A stretch of DNA of 64,000 bases from Effrenium voratum (GCA_963377175.1 CAUJNA010001035.1:366418-430417); one strand, 5' to 3'. Shown: positions 14,123-26,460, numbered from the stretch's first letter. Numbers and translations: made by a program. Notes: a model not told the origin generated them from the letters alone.

Positions 14123-17100
14123 CGCCCTTCCGAAAACCGTCCTGCCAGGACCGGCTGGTTGTCCATGACCTCTGGCTCACAAAAGGCTATGGACCCGGAC
14201 CCATAAACCTCACGGCCATTGGAGACTCCTTTCGCGACTGGTTTGTCAACAAGTAAGGCCGACTGCTTACCCATACATAGTGCCCAGTCAAGCAAACTCC
14301 GGGTTGAAACCTAAAGGGCGACCTATGGGTTCGCACATTCAGACCTTGAGATGACAGCACGGAATGCTGGATGTACCTTTGACACATTGCCCCCAAATGA
14401 TCCCACATGAGTCCCTGTGAAATGTGGCAACCAAAAGGTGTTCAAATCAACCCGCAAGCAACGTATAGGACCCTCATCATAAAATGTGATGGAGCGTCCA
14501 GGCGATGGTACGTGTGAACAACACATATCGTCAAGTTGGGATGGCAAGACAATGAGTCACAATAGAAGTTTTGGCTTTGCGAAACTCGTACCTTCAAACA
14601 GTAACAGCTTTGAGAGCAATGCCAGGTGTCACCAAATGCTGGATGATGGCGCCAGGTCGCGACATTTCGAGTCCGTCGTCATTGTCCCTGGCAATTCATG
14701 TGCAGGCAAATGCGCAAGGTGCTCAGGGTGCCAGTCCGTATTCTCAGGCATCCGCATGTTCAGGCACCAGTTGCGATTCATGCGAAGGACGACTTCATCA
14801 TTCCAGCCACTCACATTTCCTGCTGCGAAGCTCTGACACGGCCATGACAGAGTGACGCAATTCACATTGGGGAACGCCATCAGCAAGCTTGACGATGCGA
14901 TCGTTTCGTGAAGATAGGTGCACTCCCTCCAGCTCATGGCAGCTGCCAAACACTGAATCGTATTTGCCTAAAGCAATGTGCTGGACGACATGCCCTTGCT
15001 GCGCCACCTGTCTTGTGTGCGCGTATGGGCAAGCAAGCGGTGACTTCGTTTGAAGAATTGTGTAACAATCATTTGTAGTCAACACTTGGGATAGCGCAAG
15101 TTGGCGGCGACGCGCATATATCTGAGAAAGAACAGAAGCACCACTTGGCAGATTCAATCCGCACCAAGTGCATGCCATTGCATGCTGACAGGCGCCACAG
15201 CCAAAGCCGGTCACAAGGCTTTGTGCAAGTTCGCCGGACGGTGACACCGGAACTATGTCGGGGAGAAAAAAAAGGCGATGAACTACATGTCCTTCACGTG
15301 CTGAACCGGAGTTGAATGAATATATGGACAAAATACTTAGCAAAATGTGTTTTGTTCCCATCCTTGTGGCCGCATTTAAGGCCATCCCCAGCCACATGGG
15401 TCACTTTGCTTTGGACTGGATTGAAACCCGGCCATTCATTGTGAGGGCTTCAGTGCGATCCCGGCGATCCCAGAAATGCTTCCTGACCATATTGGTCCCC
15501 AGTTGCTACGCCTTAGCCCCAGGCCAAGTATCTCCACCCCACCTTGGCAACTTGCACCGAACATGAGCCGATCAGCCAAGAAGGCATCATGAATCCCTGC
15601 AGGTTCCTCACAAAAACTCTGATGGCCTGCTTGCACGGTTGCCCACTAAATATGGTCAACCAGAAAAAGGCTCTCTTCTCCTAGGTCAGTGAACAACTCC
15701 GGGCCGGTGTGGGGGGGTGGGGGCGGGCATCCATGATATCCGTAATTTAGTAAATGCATAGCTCCTCCGCGGCGGGCACTACAACATGGAAACCACGACC
15801 ATCCGGCAAAAGGATCTTGCGGATTGATGTTGAACCACGCAGCCTTTTGCGATCGTGTGGGCCCATGCAGTTTCAGCTGCCTTTAAGAAGGCTGTCCCTG
15901 TTATGTTCAGCCGTGCTTGAAGAAACAAAAGGGTCAGAATGGCATGCTTGAAGGGTAAGAAAGAACTTGCAAATGGAGCTTGATTCAAGCCAGCTGACCA
16001 GATCCGGGTGCTTTCCCAAACATTTGTAAAATGTAAAATCCAACCAGGCTCCAAAACTTCAAATTCACAGCGCAGATTTGCACTTGAATTCTTTTTGCTG
16101 AGGCGAAATCCATGGTATACAACGGCTGGCCAGCCCAAACAGCAACGGCCCTGCTTCCTTCGTGGACCAGGCTAGAACCCCCGGGCCAACTTTTGTCAAT
16201 GGGAGAACACTGGAGAATCCAACGCGTTCAAACTGCAAAACGGCCTTCCAAAGTCAAGGCTTCAAGGGCCTGAAACGGATGAGCTGACTTGGTGCACCGC
16301 CATTGCCACTGTTGCCACTGCTGCCACTGCCTGAGACACTCACAAGGAGCACAGGTGTGCAGTGCTGACTGACGTTGAACTTGTTATTGCATTCGCAGGT
16401 GGCAATGTGTTTACGGACAACCGCGTAAGTCAAGGCGCCAAATATACTCAGATATCATCCGACTTGGCGATTGGACATGATGGTGCCAGTAAAGCATCTG
16501 CTACAAAAAGGGCACCTGTCTCAACACGGGCCTACGCGAAACACCTCAGAGAAAGCAGACCGAGGGCTAGCATTGCTTGCCAGAAAGGGATGCGTCTGGG
16601 CAACTTGCACCGGCTGAAGGTCGTGCATGCGGCGCTCGGACAGGGAGTCCAAACCCCAGCCGCGCACTGTCACACCCGTTCTTGCGCCAATCTTGCCACC
16701 CTGCCCCTCCCAAGCAAGTCGTGTTTGAGGCCAGCTTTTGGGATTCGAGAATGGAAGGTCAATGCAAAACACGTGGGCACTTGACTGCGGGTACACCCAA
16801 CCCAACGCCCATGCCTCCGGCAAGAACACATTCTAGTCCCGAGGGAAAAAGGCAGCAATGCAGACGATAAAACAAAATCCGTCTGCGCTGCAAACCGCAA
16901 GCGTCCAGCGGTGTCAGGAAAAGTGGACCATGACTTTGTCGGCCCATGGAACCCGGTGAACCCACCCAAAACAAGGAGTGTAGAATGGGTAGGTAGAATC
17001 CTGTGAGCAACAAAACATCTCCACGCCTGGCCATGGCTTAGCAGCTGTCCGGCCTGGAGGCCAAATCCGGCAATCTATGCGGGTTGCGTCATGAATACCC

Positions 17101-18740
17101 CTCTAAATAACATCCTCTCAGACACTCGGGATTTGTCAGGAGTGCAAATGCACATTATTGCACATTCATGTGAGGGATGGCAGTGTGCACGTGTCTCCCA
17201 TTCGGAGCACAGGTCTAGACTCAGAAGCGGCAAAATCATAGAATGCTCAGAGACGCCCTGAAAATAGCCAATGCTCCCTCCCCCTGGCGCAGCGGAAACG
17301 AAAGGAACACCAAAACCATGCTCGATCCTTGGGTTGAAGTCATCTTTACACTCTTGGGGCATGCCCGTTGCGTTGCTCGAGAAAACACTTGCCGTTCGCA
17401 GCATGTGTGCATTGCCTTCTCCACCTTTCTGGAGCCCACCCTCTGGCTTGAGTGTTTGGGTGTGCCATCTTCCTCGCGCGCCGTTGCATCGCCCCTCCGC
17501 TCACCTCCCGCGCGTGTATGCCAGAAGCTGCTCTGACCATGGGAACCCAAAAATGATCTCCTAGGCCAAAAGTGTTGCCCATGGATTGTGGCCTGCTTGC
17601 TGGTGGGTCCTGCCAAAACGCCGTCAATTCGACGCAAAAAGAAACCTGTCGGGAGGACACCACCCGTGGAGGAAGCTACCATGGTTCATGAACCCGTGGC
17701 ATATGGCATATATGGAGGGCTTCATGGCCCTAAGTGTGTCCTTCTGAAGCCAAAGGCACGAAACGCAAAGGCGCGATGACAACCAAAGGCTTGTGAAGGC
17801 CGCCCAAGGCTCAACGTGTGATTCTAGCTTTCATGGCTCTCTCTCGTGGTTGATGGCCCAACCCTGCTGCATGCTCCCCTCAAGCGAGTGGGACTCAGGC
17901 TTCTAATCCCGCACACCTGATCAGGAATGCTATCCGCGTACCAACTAGCCGAAATGGTCACCTACACCTGGAACTGCAATGTAAGGAAAGCAAGAGTGCC
18001 CTTCTCTGCCAGTGCATATCCAACACCGGTTGAACAGGTTCTTGCTCAGATGCATAAATGGCAGGATGGCAGATTTGTGTAGAGCGACAAATTGTCAACC
18101 CGGGGGCAGGGGCGGCGGTTTCGCCCAGCTCTCGAGAAGCTGAACGAACGACGGAAGACGGTCAACCTTGTTTACATTGGACAGCTGTAAAGATGTCAGA
18201 GGCTATTCCTTGAAAAAAGTCATGTAGGATTGGTGTTCCTGAAGTGCCACTTGGAGTGTCCCTGCCTGCCTTTGAATGGGTCGGCCCTGATGCAACTAGA
18301 AGCTCAATTCTCAATGATTCCTTTCCACCCAGAAGTTGCGTGATTTACCTGTAGTTTGGACATCGTGCTTTCTCTGTCTAACAAATTGCCATGGTGAGCG
18401 ATGACTTGAAGCATATACTGTATACACTCGATTTAGAGCTGTTCATTTCTATTGGCAGAGCCAGATCGGCACAGCCATTGGGTACATTTTAGCTTTCTCT
18501 CTGCGCATGTTTTGCCCGAATGGCTCCAGCACGGGCCACAAGGTAGAAATGTCATCGGATCCCTTCAGGGACGCACGGCGCTCATAAACGAGCCCCGGGT
18601 GCGCCGAGATGTCTTTCGCCATCCCCAGCATGAGCTTCTGCTCCGAGCATTGTCTGAAAGGGGACTTGGCTGCCCCAGTGGCCATCTGACAGAAGCGAAC
18701 CCTCGCTGTTTGGTTCTTGTAAGTTTGTGGTGCTGCTGGC

Positions 18741-18784
18741 GGTGATGATGACGATGAGGATGATGCCGATGACGAGGACGGTTC

Positions 18785-18835
<51 letters not shown>

Positions 18836-18840
18836 CGATC

Positions 18841-18874
<34 letters not shown>

Positions 18875-18925
18875 CAATGATGACAATGATGATGATGATG
18901 GTGATGATGATGATGATGATGATGT

Positions 18926-18984
<59 letters not shown>

Positions 18985-18993
18985 GCAATGACA

Positions 18994-19064
<71 letters not shown>

Positions 19065-19087
19065 CATGATGATCATGATGGTGATGG

Positions 19088-19119
<32 letters not shown>

Positions 19120-19272
19120 GTGATGGTGATGATGATGATGATGATGATGATGCTGGTGATGGTGATGATGGTGTTGATGGTAATGATGGTAATGATGATG
19201 ATGTTGACGATGATGATGATGACGATGGAGGAGGAGGAGAAGGAGGAGGAGGCGGAGGAGTTGGAGGAGTAG
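18741..19272. repeat. GAT/ATG trinucleotide array (about 0.5 kb)
   Basis: Almost the entire stretch is GAT repeated, with scattered GAC, GGT, GTT and CAT interruptions. It passes into a GGA-rich tail at about 19228-19272. The frames through it encode homopolymer-like Met, Asp or Ile runs and are judged artefacts of the repeat. The array is long enough to be polymorphic. Confidence 0.9.
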
Positions 19273-22200
19273 GAGTCCTTGGCGGGCTGATCACTTAGCA
19301 TGCATGTGTGCACAAGGGTGCACGAGAAAGAAGGAGTGAGATTGTCCGCTTCAAGAAGTAGGAAAGCCAAGTGTGCAACAATGAAAAAAACTGCGAATAA
19401 CGCAAGGGCGTGTTGAATGAGAACACAAAACAACAAGAAGCTGAAACGGCAACAGAAGGCAATGAATAAACTTGGTATTTTTCTTCGCCCACACATGATA
19501 TCAGGGTTCTTCCTGCGTATCGTTGGTGAAAAGAGGCACAACCCACAAATCCATGTGAGTTCACAGGGCTAAAGTCGAATGTGTATAATTCGCTTCCCCA
19601 AAGCGAGGCGGTAACTCTCACAGTTGCTCATGCTCTCGCCGCTCAGTTTGAGCTGGAAGGGAGGCATTACCCAACCAAAGAGGCTTAGCATCAGCATTAG
19701 GTGTCAGCAGGCGATGCTCTTCCGCTGCACTTGGCACCCTGGAACTGGAAAAAATAAGCAGCAAGCCATGCGATTCAAATCTCAGGAAGCCATAAACATG
19801 AACTGGTAAGTCTGAAGAGTAAATTGTCAGCACATTGGGCATGAAGGTTCAAAACGCGCCTTAATGGTCTAGAGGGGGGTAGGCCAACGGCTGGACACAT
19901 GCACAGTATAAAATTTGAATGATTTCCTATTGTGAGTTTCCAATTGGGCAGGGCCGCTTGGGAAGTGCCAACCCGATTCAGGACACAGCTTGCACAAGCC
20001 TGCTTGCATTCTTCTTTTGTTCCGGGAATTTACCTATCTGCAAACTTCATAATGATTTCCAAACCTGACATTTGAGGGATTGCCAGGACCAACATGATGA
20101 TGAGCTGGTTTTTCCCCAAGTGAGTCTCCATGCATAGGGGGGATGCTGACAAATCATGCCTACTGCCGGAGATGCACAAACGAACGCTTGGCATTGTGGG
20201 AGGTGCCTAAATAAATCGGTGTTTGCTCTGGCATCTCATTTGAAGCCATTCGGCAGAAATTCCGCTTGAAAGTGAAAGCATTTGACAATCAAGGGCTGGG
20301 CCCCAAACAAGAATGATCATCATGGGTAAGATCGCTCGATTTAGCCTCCAATTGGCTATGTCTAGCTCGGCAGTGTTGCCGGATTTGATCAAAGCTGCAA
20401 AAGCGGAAAACGCCCAGGGTCGATTAGCCGCTAAGCCCCTGGCAACCGGATGCAATTACTCTCCAGCTCTGGAACCATCGCCCGAGTCACCAGTGCTGAT
20501 GAAAGGGTGAAAATTGAAACATGTGAGACGCGCACCGGTACAACGGTGGAAGGAGCCGCGTTGCTAAAGGCTGAAGTGAAGGACCTGCATCATACTGACC
20601 TCACTTTTTCCCCAGATTGCTTGGACCCTACCAAACCAAGGAGGTTGACAAGCTCTACTCAGACCTTGACCAGCTACTCGGGGTTCAACAGAGACATATC
20701 CAATCAACTCAAGTTTGAAACTATTCTCTCTGAAACGCGCCGGGCTTCAGAGGAGCCTCCTTTGGAGGCAGATCTTTGGAAGTACCACCCAAGAGGCAGG
20801 CACCTCCCGATAGGTGCCCAGCAGGAATGTCAGCTCGCCAATAAATCAGGATGGGACACATCGTAATTCATGAATCGCAACCCGCGCTGCTTTGCTTAGG
20901 TTGAGGGGCCCTCCAACAAGCCAGGCACCCATATACACACCTCTGTCACACACTCCCAAGCAAACCCCGCTGGGATCCCTCCTATTTCCCAGCTACGACT
21001 TTTGGCCAGATGAGACCAAGTGGAGACTGAAGGCTCAGCGGGGTAGTCGGGAGCTCTACGACTTCGCTGCTTTGCCATGCCCTCAAAGGGTTTCAGGCTG
21101 TTGGAAGCCTGCAGGGTTGAGCAGCACCCTGACTTCACCACAGCAGATCTGAATGCAGCCAAACCGGACTTCCTTTCCCCACCATCTCCCGGCTCCTTCC
21201 AAAACCACTTTGCCCAGAGACCACAAAGGAAAAATAGGAACCCAACAAATATGATTGTGGAAGCGATCCTCACACTGACTGCCAGGTGGCTGCTATGAGG
21301 CACCAAAGAGATATTATAAGCATGACTTTTCAATGGAAACGACGCAGTCTTTCGCAGGTGGTGCCAGGAGTCTCCCTCTCAATATTCAGACTGCTTGGAA
21401 ACCAGCTACGTGTCATGTTTTTCTCAAACTTGCCACTGCTCTGCCGCCATCAAACAAGGTTCAAGCCTGCCGCACCTTACCTCCGTGCATTCTGAATAAA
21501 TGGAGAAAACGCACTGCATGTGTGAAAGGTCATGGGACCAGGCTCCTGCATTTGGAGCCCTCATGCAGGAGCATCGAATCCAGTCAGTGTATGGCTGAAA
21601 TATTTACTTAAACAAAACAAAACACCATCAAGCAATTGAAGCATAGCATTAGGGCCTATTTGGGCCCTTTGGGCTTCCTGTCAGGGCTACGTCAAAGAGG
21701 CTGACAGGCCCTCCCAATTACCACGCAATACCACGCATAAACCCTGTTTCGAAAGGCTTGCAGGGGAATTTGCCAGCTGCAATTGCATGTTCCTTTCTTC
21801 CTCCACCCGTCTTTTTGACAAATGACCGCAAACCCATGCAACATGGACAGGCTTTGCAAAGAAGCAATGCGTGAAACGTGTCAAGCATTGGGGCTAGCCT
21901 TGGATTTGCAACCAGACCTTTGGCTTGCGCGCCAAGCAAGGTAAAGGCCCCTGGCCTGCAGCATTGGCATCAAACGTTGCCAGCGCGTCTTATGGATCGC
22001 ACCTTGCCCGTGGCAGCGTTCTTTTGGGTCATCTCCTGGCGATGCGAGCTGTCGTGGCGAAAAGTCAGGGGGCCAACACCTTCTGTGTTGACACCTCTCT
22101 GGGTGCCAAACACGGGCTCTGGATACGTGTTGATTTCCGTTTGGGTAAATTCTACATGTTGAGCTATACGGCATCCTGCGTTGTTTTCTCGGCAAGTTCA

Positions 22201-24522
22201 AAAACCAGCTGACTGAACGCATGGGGGCCATGCAAGGAGCATTAAACATGTTGTTTGTCAATGACTGACCGCGTCTGCGACTTGATGCAAAGCAACAAAA
22301 AGGTCCTGGCTGAAGATTGGCAAACTGCCGCCCCTTCCACCGATCACAGGGAGGCAAAGAGACAGACAGACGGCCAGACAAACAGACAGAGAGGCAAACA
22401 AACAGCCTCAACAATAACAAAGCAAAGCAAAGCAACGCAAAGCAAAGCAAAGCAAAGTAAGAAAGGCAAGCCAGCGAGCCAACCAGCAGCCAGCCAGCAG
22501 CCAGCCAGCAAGCTGAAGGCATTGCCCACCAGCCATCTTCGGTGGACATAAGTCAGCAAAAACTCCTTAGTGGCAATTTTCCTCCACTAATCTTCGAGCC
22601 TCAAGTGGACAGGTGGCAGGGGAACTACATCCAGTGGGAGGAAACAGGCCCAGGTATCCACAAACAGCCCCGGCACCCCCTTGAACCATCCGGATTCCTC
22701 CCTCAAGGCTGCTCCGGACCACCCCAGAAATGCATATTTGGGCAGAGGCAACATATCTTTCAGCTGTTGGGAAAAAAGAAAGTCCAACTGGCAAAAGTGA
22801 GGTCTTGAGAACCCACAGCCACATGCGCTCTCTTCCCTTTGGCTCCAGGAGGTTGATCTCATAGCTGTGGCCCCGCAAATCGAAGCTGAAGGCTGACAGG
22901 CCTGGCCACCAAAGCACGGCGTTGCTGGCCACTGGGGCTGTCCGCTCTCAGAAAGACATTGAGCCCCCAACCAAAAATGTATGTTGCAGAAATCTGTTTT
23001 TTGGGGGACCCCCTTTCGGGTTTAACGTTGCTCTGCGGCGGGTTGTCCCCCTGACCAAGACAAGGCCATTGCGACAGTGACGGCGAATTGCCAGTTTGAG
23101 CATAGCAAGGTCCAAGAAAGCACGATGGGAAGACTGTGGACGAATCCGATTTCAACATCAGGAGGCCTACAGGTAGCCCTCAGTTAGAAGAAACGCACAC
23201 TGAGCTAATTGAGTTCATTTCTACTAATTAGGAGCTCAATTGATGCATTGACGGAAGCAAATCGGGCGGGCAAACCGTTCAGCTCGACCTTCCGCAGCTT
23301 GAAGACAATTGATTGCCACCCCGAAAATCGAAGAGCTTGTTTCACCAGAAGGGGCCTGGAATTGGTTGGGAGGACGCGTAAAAGCACAAATAGTTCAAGT
23401 AAATCCCGACTGGACTGAGACCGTCTGGACAGGTAAAACAACACCGTCGGATACAAGCTACCTGCTGCCACCCACAACCTGAAATCAGGCGCCGGAGGGC
23501 TAGTCTGGGTGGCATATTAGAGGCTCGTGAGAAAACAACGTTCATAAAGTTCAGCCATTTTCATGTGGTTTTCTTCGACGTGAAGTGCCCATCGATACGG
23601 TTTCTAGGGAGGTCACGCGACTTGCTGAAATCCAAGGGGTCATTTCACCCATCAAAGGGCTCAAGCTATGCTCGTTCTCCTGAAGAGCTGAGGCTGAAGG
23701 GAACAAATACCCGCCGCTTGGAAAGCAAAGCTCCACCACAGCCCACAAGCGCCCCACGCCGCACAGCATCTGCCTGATGCTACGGCGTCGGAAATCTCCA
23801 GGGACACGGAGGCATCAAAATCGATCCAGGAGCCTGCCAACCCGCGGCCATGATCAACACGTCTCCCAAAAGCATCTTTGTTACACTTCCATTTGCTTAA
23901 GCCCCCCGGGATGTTTGATTTGTTTTTTTAATATATTTTGTGTTTTTTTTTCGATTTCCTGTAGTGGTAGATTCCCTTTAAAAACAACAAGGGAAAATGA
24001 ACACATATTCTTAAGCAAATGGAAGTACATACGACCCAATGGGACAATGCCTGCAGGCCCCCAGTAAGTGCAGGCTGCGTGGTTGCCCACGGGGCAAGCC
24101 AACTTTTTCTGCGGACTCATCAAGCGCGACGGCCTTCGAACCGGGCGTCAAGGGCCAGAGAGATCAAATCTTTTGAGAAGCCAACCACGGGATCCACACG
24201 GGGCAGCAGCTCAGCAATCAGCATAGGCTGCCCAGTAACTTGCTGGGCATCCCATGTCACCAGCTTAGATCCCGTCAAGCGATTCTGCCCTCGGGCCCTT
24301 GGGTTTGTTCGTTCAAACCCGGCAAAACCAAGCAGCACCGGTCAGTAGTTCTCTTAATCCGCAATCCGCGCTGCGTTTCAAAACCATATGCTGGAGCATT
24401 GAAAGCCCAGCAACCAATAAAAGCACATGGTCCAAACCGTAAAACCGCACAATTCTCAATCAGCTAATCATTGGGGATAAGGTTTCGAACTAGCTAGGTT
24501 GCAATGAAGCCGGACCGATGAG
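19273..24522. other. Gene-poor stretch
   Basis: No recognisable coding sequence was found. Contents that can be named are an AAAGC/AAGC-type run followed by CCAGC repeats at about 22420-22510 and a foldback repeat at 23885-24026. The longest frames, such as 21881-22549 on the minus strand, carry low-complexity segments that follow the repeats. Confidence 0.55.
23885..24026. repeat. MITE-like element with perfect 17-bp inverted ends
   Basis: ACTTCCATTTGCTTAAG at 23885-23901 is the exact reverse complement of CTTAAGCAAATGGAAGT at 24010-24026. The 142-bp unit has an AT-rich interior with long T runs and no coding capacity. This is the structure of a small non-autonomous DNA transposon. Target duplications were not identified. 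Confidence 0.55.
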
Positions 24523-24530
24523 ATGCTACC
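24523..24530. repeat. 8-bp target-site duplication, left copy
   Basis: ATGCTACC sits directly left of the element end CAGGGTTGGGCC and is repeated exactly at 26453-26460, directly right of the other end. An 8-bp duplication is the hallmark of hAT insertion. Confidence 0.85.
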
Positions 24531-24724
24531 CAGGGTTGGGCCGGCCAAGTGTTTAAACGGCTTAAGCGAACAAATGTTTAACCGCAATTTGTTTAAACGA
24601 AAAGGCGGCCTCCGGGCACAGTGTTTAAACGACATGGCCGGCCAAAACCTGCCCTGGATAGGGTCCCCGTCCCCCAGCCACGCGTAAGCGAGCATTTGTT
24701 CAAGCAGGCTTCCAATGTCACTGT

Positions 24725-25444
24725 CTAGTCGTCCAGATTTACAATCTCACCCTTCTTAGGTGTCACTACAGTCACCGTCTCAGACACTGACCGGGCCACT
24801 GGGGCCACTGCATGCTTCCGTCTTTGCTTGAGAATGGACGGAAGATTGACCTGGCTTTGCACGATGGCGCCTAGAACGTCTGGATCCAGGTTGGTAAATG
24901 CCAGTCGGTGCCGGCGCCCACTGCTGGAGAACACCCGCTCTGCTGTGGCCTGACTCGCGCACACGCCAAGCATGTAGCGTGCCACCGGAGCCATGAGAGG
25001 GCACTGCACAACGCAAATCTCCTTTCAAAACTTCAAGGCATCATGGTAGCCAGGCTGTGGGGCGACCAAGTACGCGAACACCTGCGTTTTGAGGTCAAGC
25101 TTGAACTTTTGCCAAGCTTTCTCAACAGCCTGGTCGCTCCTGTCAGGAATTGGCCTGACCGCTGCTGCCTCGTTTGAAGAAGCTGCCTGGCTTGTGTCTG
25201 GGGGCTGGAAACGATTGAAGAAGCTCGTGCGCTCTTCAATGGCCCGCCGTTGCCGAGCGTTGGGGTAAGGGATCTCTGACACCACCCTTGTGTTGTCTGG
25301 AGGCTCGTCGTGCAGCTGCCCATGAATCTTGTAGCACTCCTCCAGAAAGGCTTGGTTGCGTTTCCTCTTGCCGTCCATGTCCGCGCCGGGCAACCAATGC
25401 AAAGACTTAAGCTGCGGGTCGCACATTGCAGCGCCAGTAAGCAT
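24725..25444 (-). pseudogene. hAT transposase C-terminal part with one nonsense codon
   Basis: Read on the minus strand, the frame gives a segment like CDPQLKSLHWLPG (the conserved region around DPRFKSL in hAT transposases). It ends with PLMAPVARYMLGVCASQATA followed by ERVFSSSGRR, the hallmark of the hAT C-terminal dimerisation domain (hATC). Both parts are in the same frame and are separated by a single TGA at 25025-25027. There the family normally has Trp (the frame reads DALKF, stop, KE; many relatives have a W at this point). TGG to TGA is a one-base change, so this is most simply a nonsense mutation. The tail reads GEIVNLDD and stops at 24725. The DDE/RNase-H-like catalytic middle is absent, so no active transposase is expected. 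The family call is strong; the inference that it is dead rests on the stop and the deletion. Confidence 0.82.
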
Positions 25445-25498
25445 GTCTCTGCTCTTTGGTGTAAGCTCTTTCTCATAGTCTTGGTACTCCTCCGGTCA

Positions 25499-25785
25499 GG
25501 GGCGAAGCGCCTCACTGCCAAAGTTACACACCTCTAATTTTAGGAATCGTTTGACCTTTCCTGGCACGGGCGAAGCGCCTCAGTGCCAGGAAAAAACCCA
25601 ACAGGACAGGGGCGAAGCGCCTCACTGCCAAAGTTACACACCTCTAATTTTGGGAATCCTTCGACCTTTCCTGGCACGGGCGGTGCGCCTCAGTGCCAGG
25701 AACAAACCCAACAGGACAGGGGCGAAGCGCCTCACTGCCAAAAATTACACACCTCTAATTTTGGGAATCCTTGACCTTTCATGCC
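25499..25785. repeat. 110-bp tandem repeat inside the hAT element (about 2.6 copies)
   Basis: Units begin with GGGGCGAAGCGCCTCACTGC at 25499, 25609 and 25719, a 110-bp period, and the third is truncated near 25785. Each unit contains GGCGAAGCGCC, itself a small palindrome, and an inverted echo CCTCAGTGCC. The units carry TTACACACCTCTAATTTT in common and are nearly identical, so the amplification is recent relative to the decay of the transposase. They lie where the central transposase coding should be. Confidence 0.85.
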
Positions 25786-25814
25786 ACGACCAAAGCGGTT
25801 TAGAGTTTAGGGTG

Positions 25815-26417
25815 TTAGGGTTTTAGGGCTAGTGGCTGGTCTTCTTCAGCTCCAGAAAAATCGGTCATGTGAGAGCTGCAGCACTTTAGTGTGACTTGCG
25901 TGCTAAAGATCGGCCCGGCCTGCAAAACAGCCGCTGGGCAACCAGCACCAGGCCATTCACTTGGCTCAAACGTCCGTTTAACGTCCGCCTGGCCTTCCTT
26001 CCCCGGGTTGCACACGCTGCAATCGTACACATTCTGCGTGACATTCTTTGATGGGGGCTGCCTCAAGTGGAACCAACTCCACAGCCAGCTTCGGCCTGTG
26101 GGCACATGCCTCTCGACGTCTGACGGGTGCACTTGCGCACCGCCGCCTGCTGAAGCCTTTGCCGCCGCCACTTCCAGCCGGTCAGCGCGGGACCGCTTGC
26201 CCATTGCCAAGCACTCTATCCTACCATTGGAAGCCGCTACCCTGCGGATATTTGCAGTGCCCCTTGCCACCGTGTTCGCACATGTCTCAACGCTGACCCC
26301 GCAATGTTTAAACAGTCCTCCTTTGACCATGCGTTTTAAACAGTGCCTAAACGCATGGTCAAAGGAGGACTGTTTAAACATTGTCAAGCAAACGAGGAAC
26401 TCCGTAAACGTGTTCAA
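25815..26417 (-). pseudogene. Possible hAT transposase N-terminal (BED-like) region
   Basis: The 200-codon minus-strand frame lies upstream of the hATC remnant within the same transposon. It contains SWLWSWFHLRQ followed by YDCSVCNPGKEG and later LKCCSSHM. This loosely resembles a BED zinc finger: an aromatic pair, then Cys-x2-Cys and a later Cys/His pair. The spacing is not canonical and the first 60 codons read through the 35-bp palindrome, so the start is arbitrary. It is probably the degenerate N-terminus of the same transposase, separated from the C-terminus by the 110-bp repeats. A chance open frame is the alternative. Confidence 0.35.
26302..26383. repeat. Perfect 35-bp inverted repeat with 12-nt loop
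   Basis: The left arm is 26302-26336 (starting CAATGTTTAAACAGTCC) and the right arm is 26349-26383. They are exact reverse complements over 35 bp, with the loop TAAACAGTGCCT between them. It lies 70 bp inside the right end of the hAT element. Each arm carries one GTTTAAAC. It would fold into a very stable cruciform or hairpin. Confidence 0.9.
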
Positions 26418-26452
26418 ACGGCTTAATGTTTAAACGGTTTGGCCCGACTCTG

Positions 26453-26460
26453 ATGCTACC
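26453..26460. repeat. 8-bp target-site duplication, right copy
   Basis: ATGCTACC follows the hAT right terminus and matches the left copy exactly. Confidence 0.85.

Larger units (their letters stand above)
1..18700. other. Gene-poor, degenerate intergenic DNA
   Basis: No reading frame in this stretch gave a recognisable protein domain. The frames are short, overlap on both strands and look like chance openings. The sequence holds small foldback repeats (listed separately), short CA runs near 856-890, 971-989 and 1121-1136, a CATCATGAC/ATC-type run at about 2539-2620 and a GGGC-rich run at about 11376-11440. Recurrent C-rich and AAAAGG-containing words suggest many old, diverged short repeats. 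An intron or very diverged exon could be missed, since dinoflagellate exons may be short. Confidence 0.6.
24531..26452 (-). mobile_element. hAT DNA transposon, ends complete, interior decayed (1,922 bp)
   Basis: The left end CAGGGTTGGGCC (24531-24542) and the reverse complement of the right end, CAGAGTCGGGCC (26441-26452), match at 10 of 12 positions. They start with the CAG usual for hAT elements. The flanks carry an exact 8-bp duplication, ATGCTACC. Six copies of the palindrome GTTTAAAC lie near the ends (24551, 24591, 24623 on the left; 26306, 26372, 26428 on the right) and could be subterminal transposase sites. Inside, on the minus strand, are a weak BED-finger-like region and a clear hAT C-terminal dimerisation domain. 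The middle, where the catalytic core should be, is largely missing and partly occupied by 110-bp tandem repeats. The copy is therefore non-autonomous. Confidence 0.88.

Noticed and set aside
14798..15397. 199-codon minus-strand frame
   Set aside because: Cys-containing but no recognisable spacing or family; left uncalled.
18582..19541. 319-codon minus-strand frame and 181-codon + frame across the GAT array
   Set aside because: Poly-Ile and poly-Met produced by the trinucleotide repeat; the non-repeat ends show no family similarity.
25499..25785. CRISPR-like array
   Set aside because: Repeat and spacer are both conserved (110-bp tandem units), there are fewer than three full units, and the context is a eukaryotic transposon.
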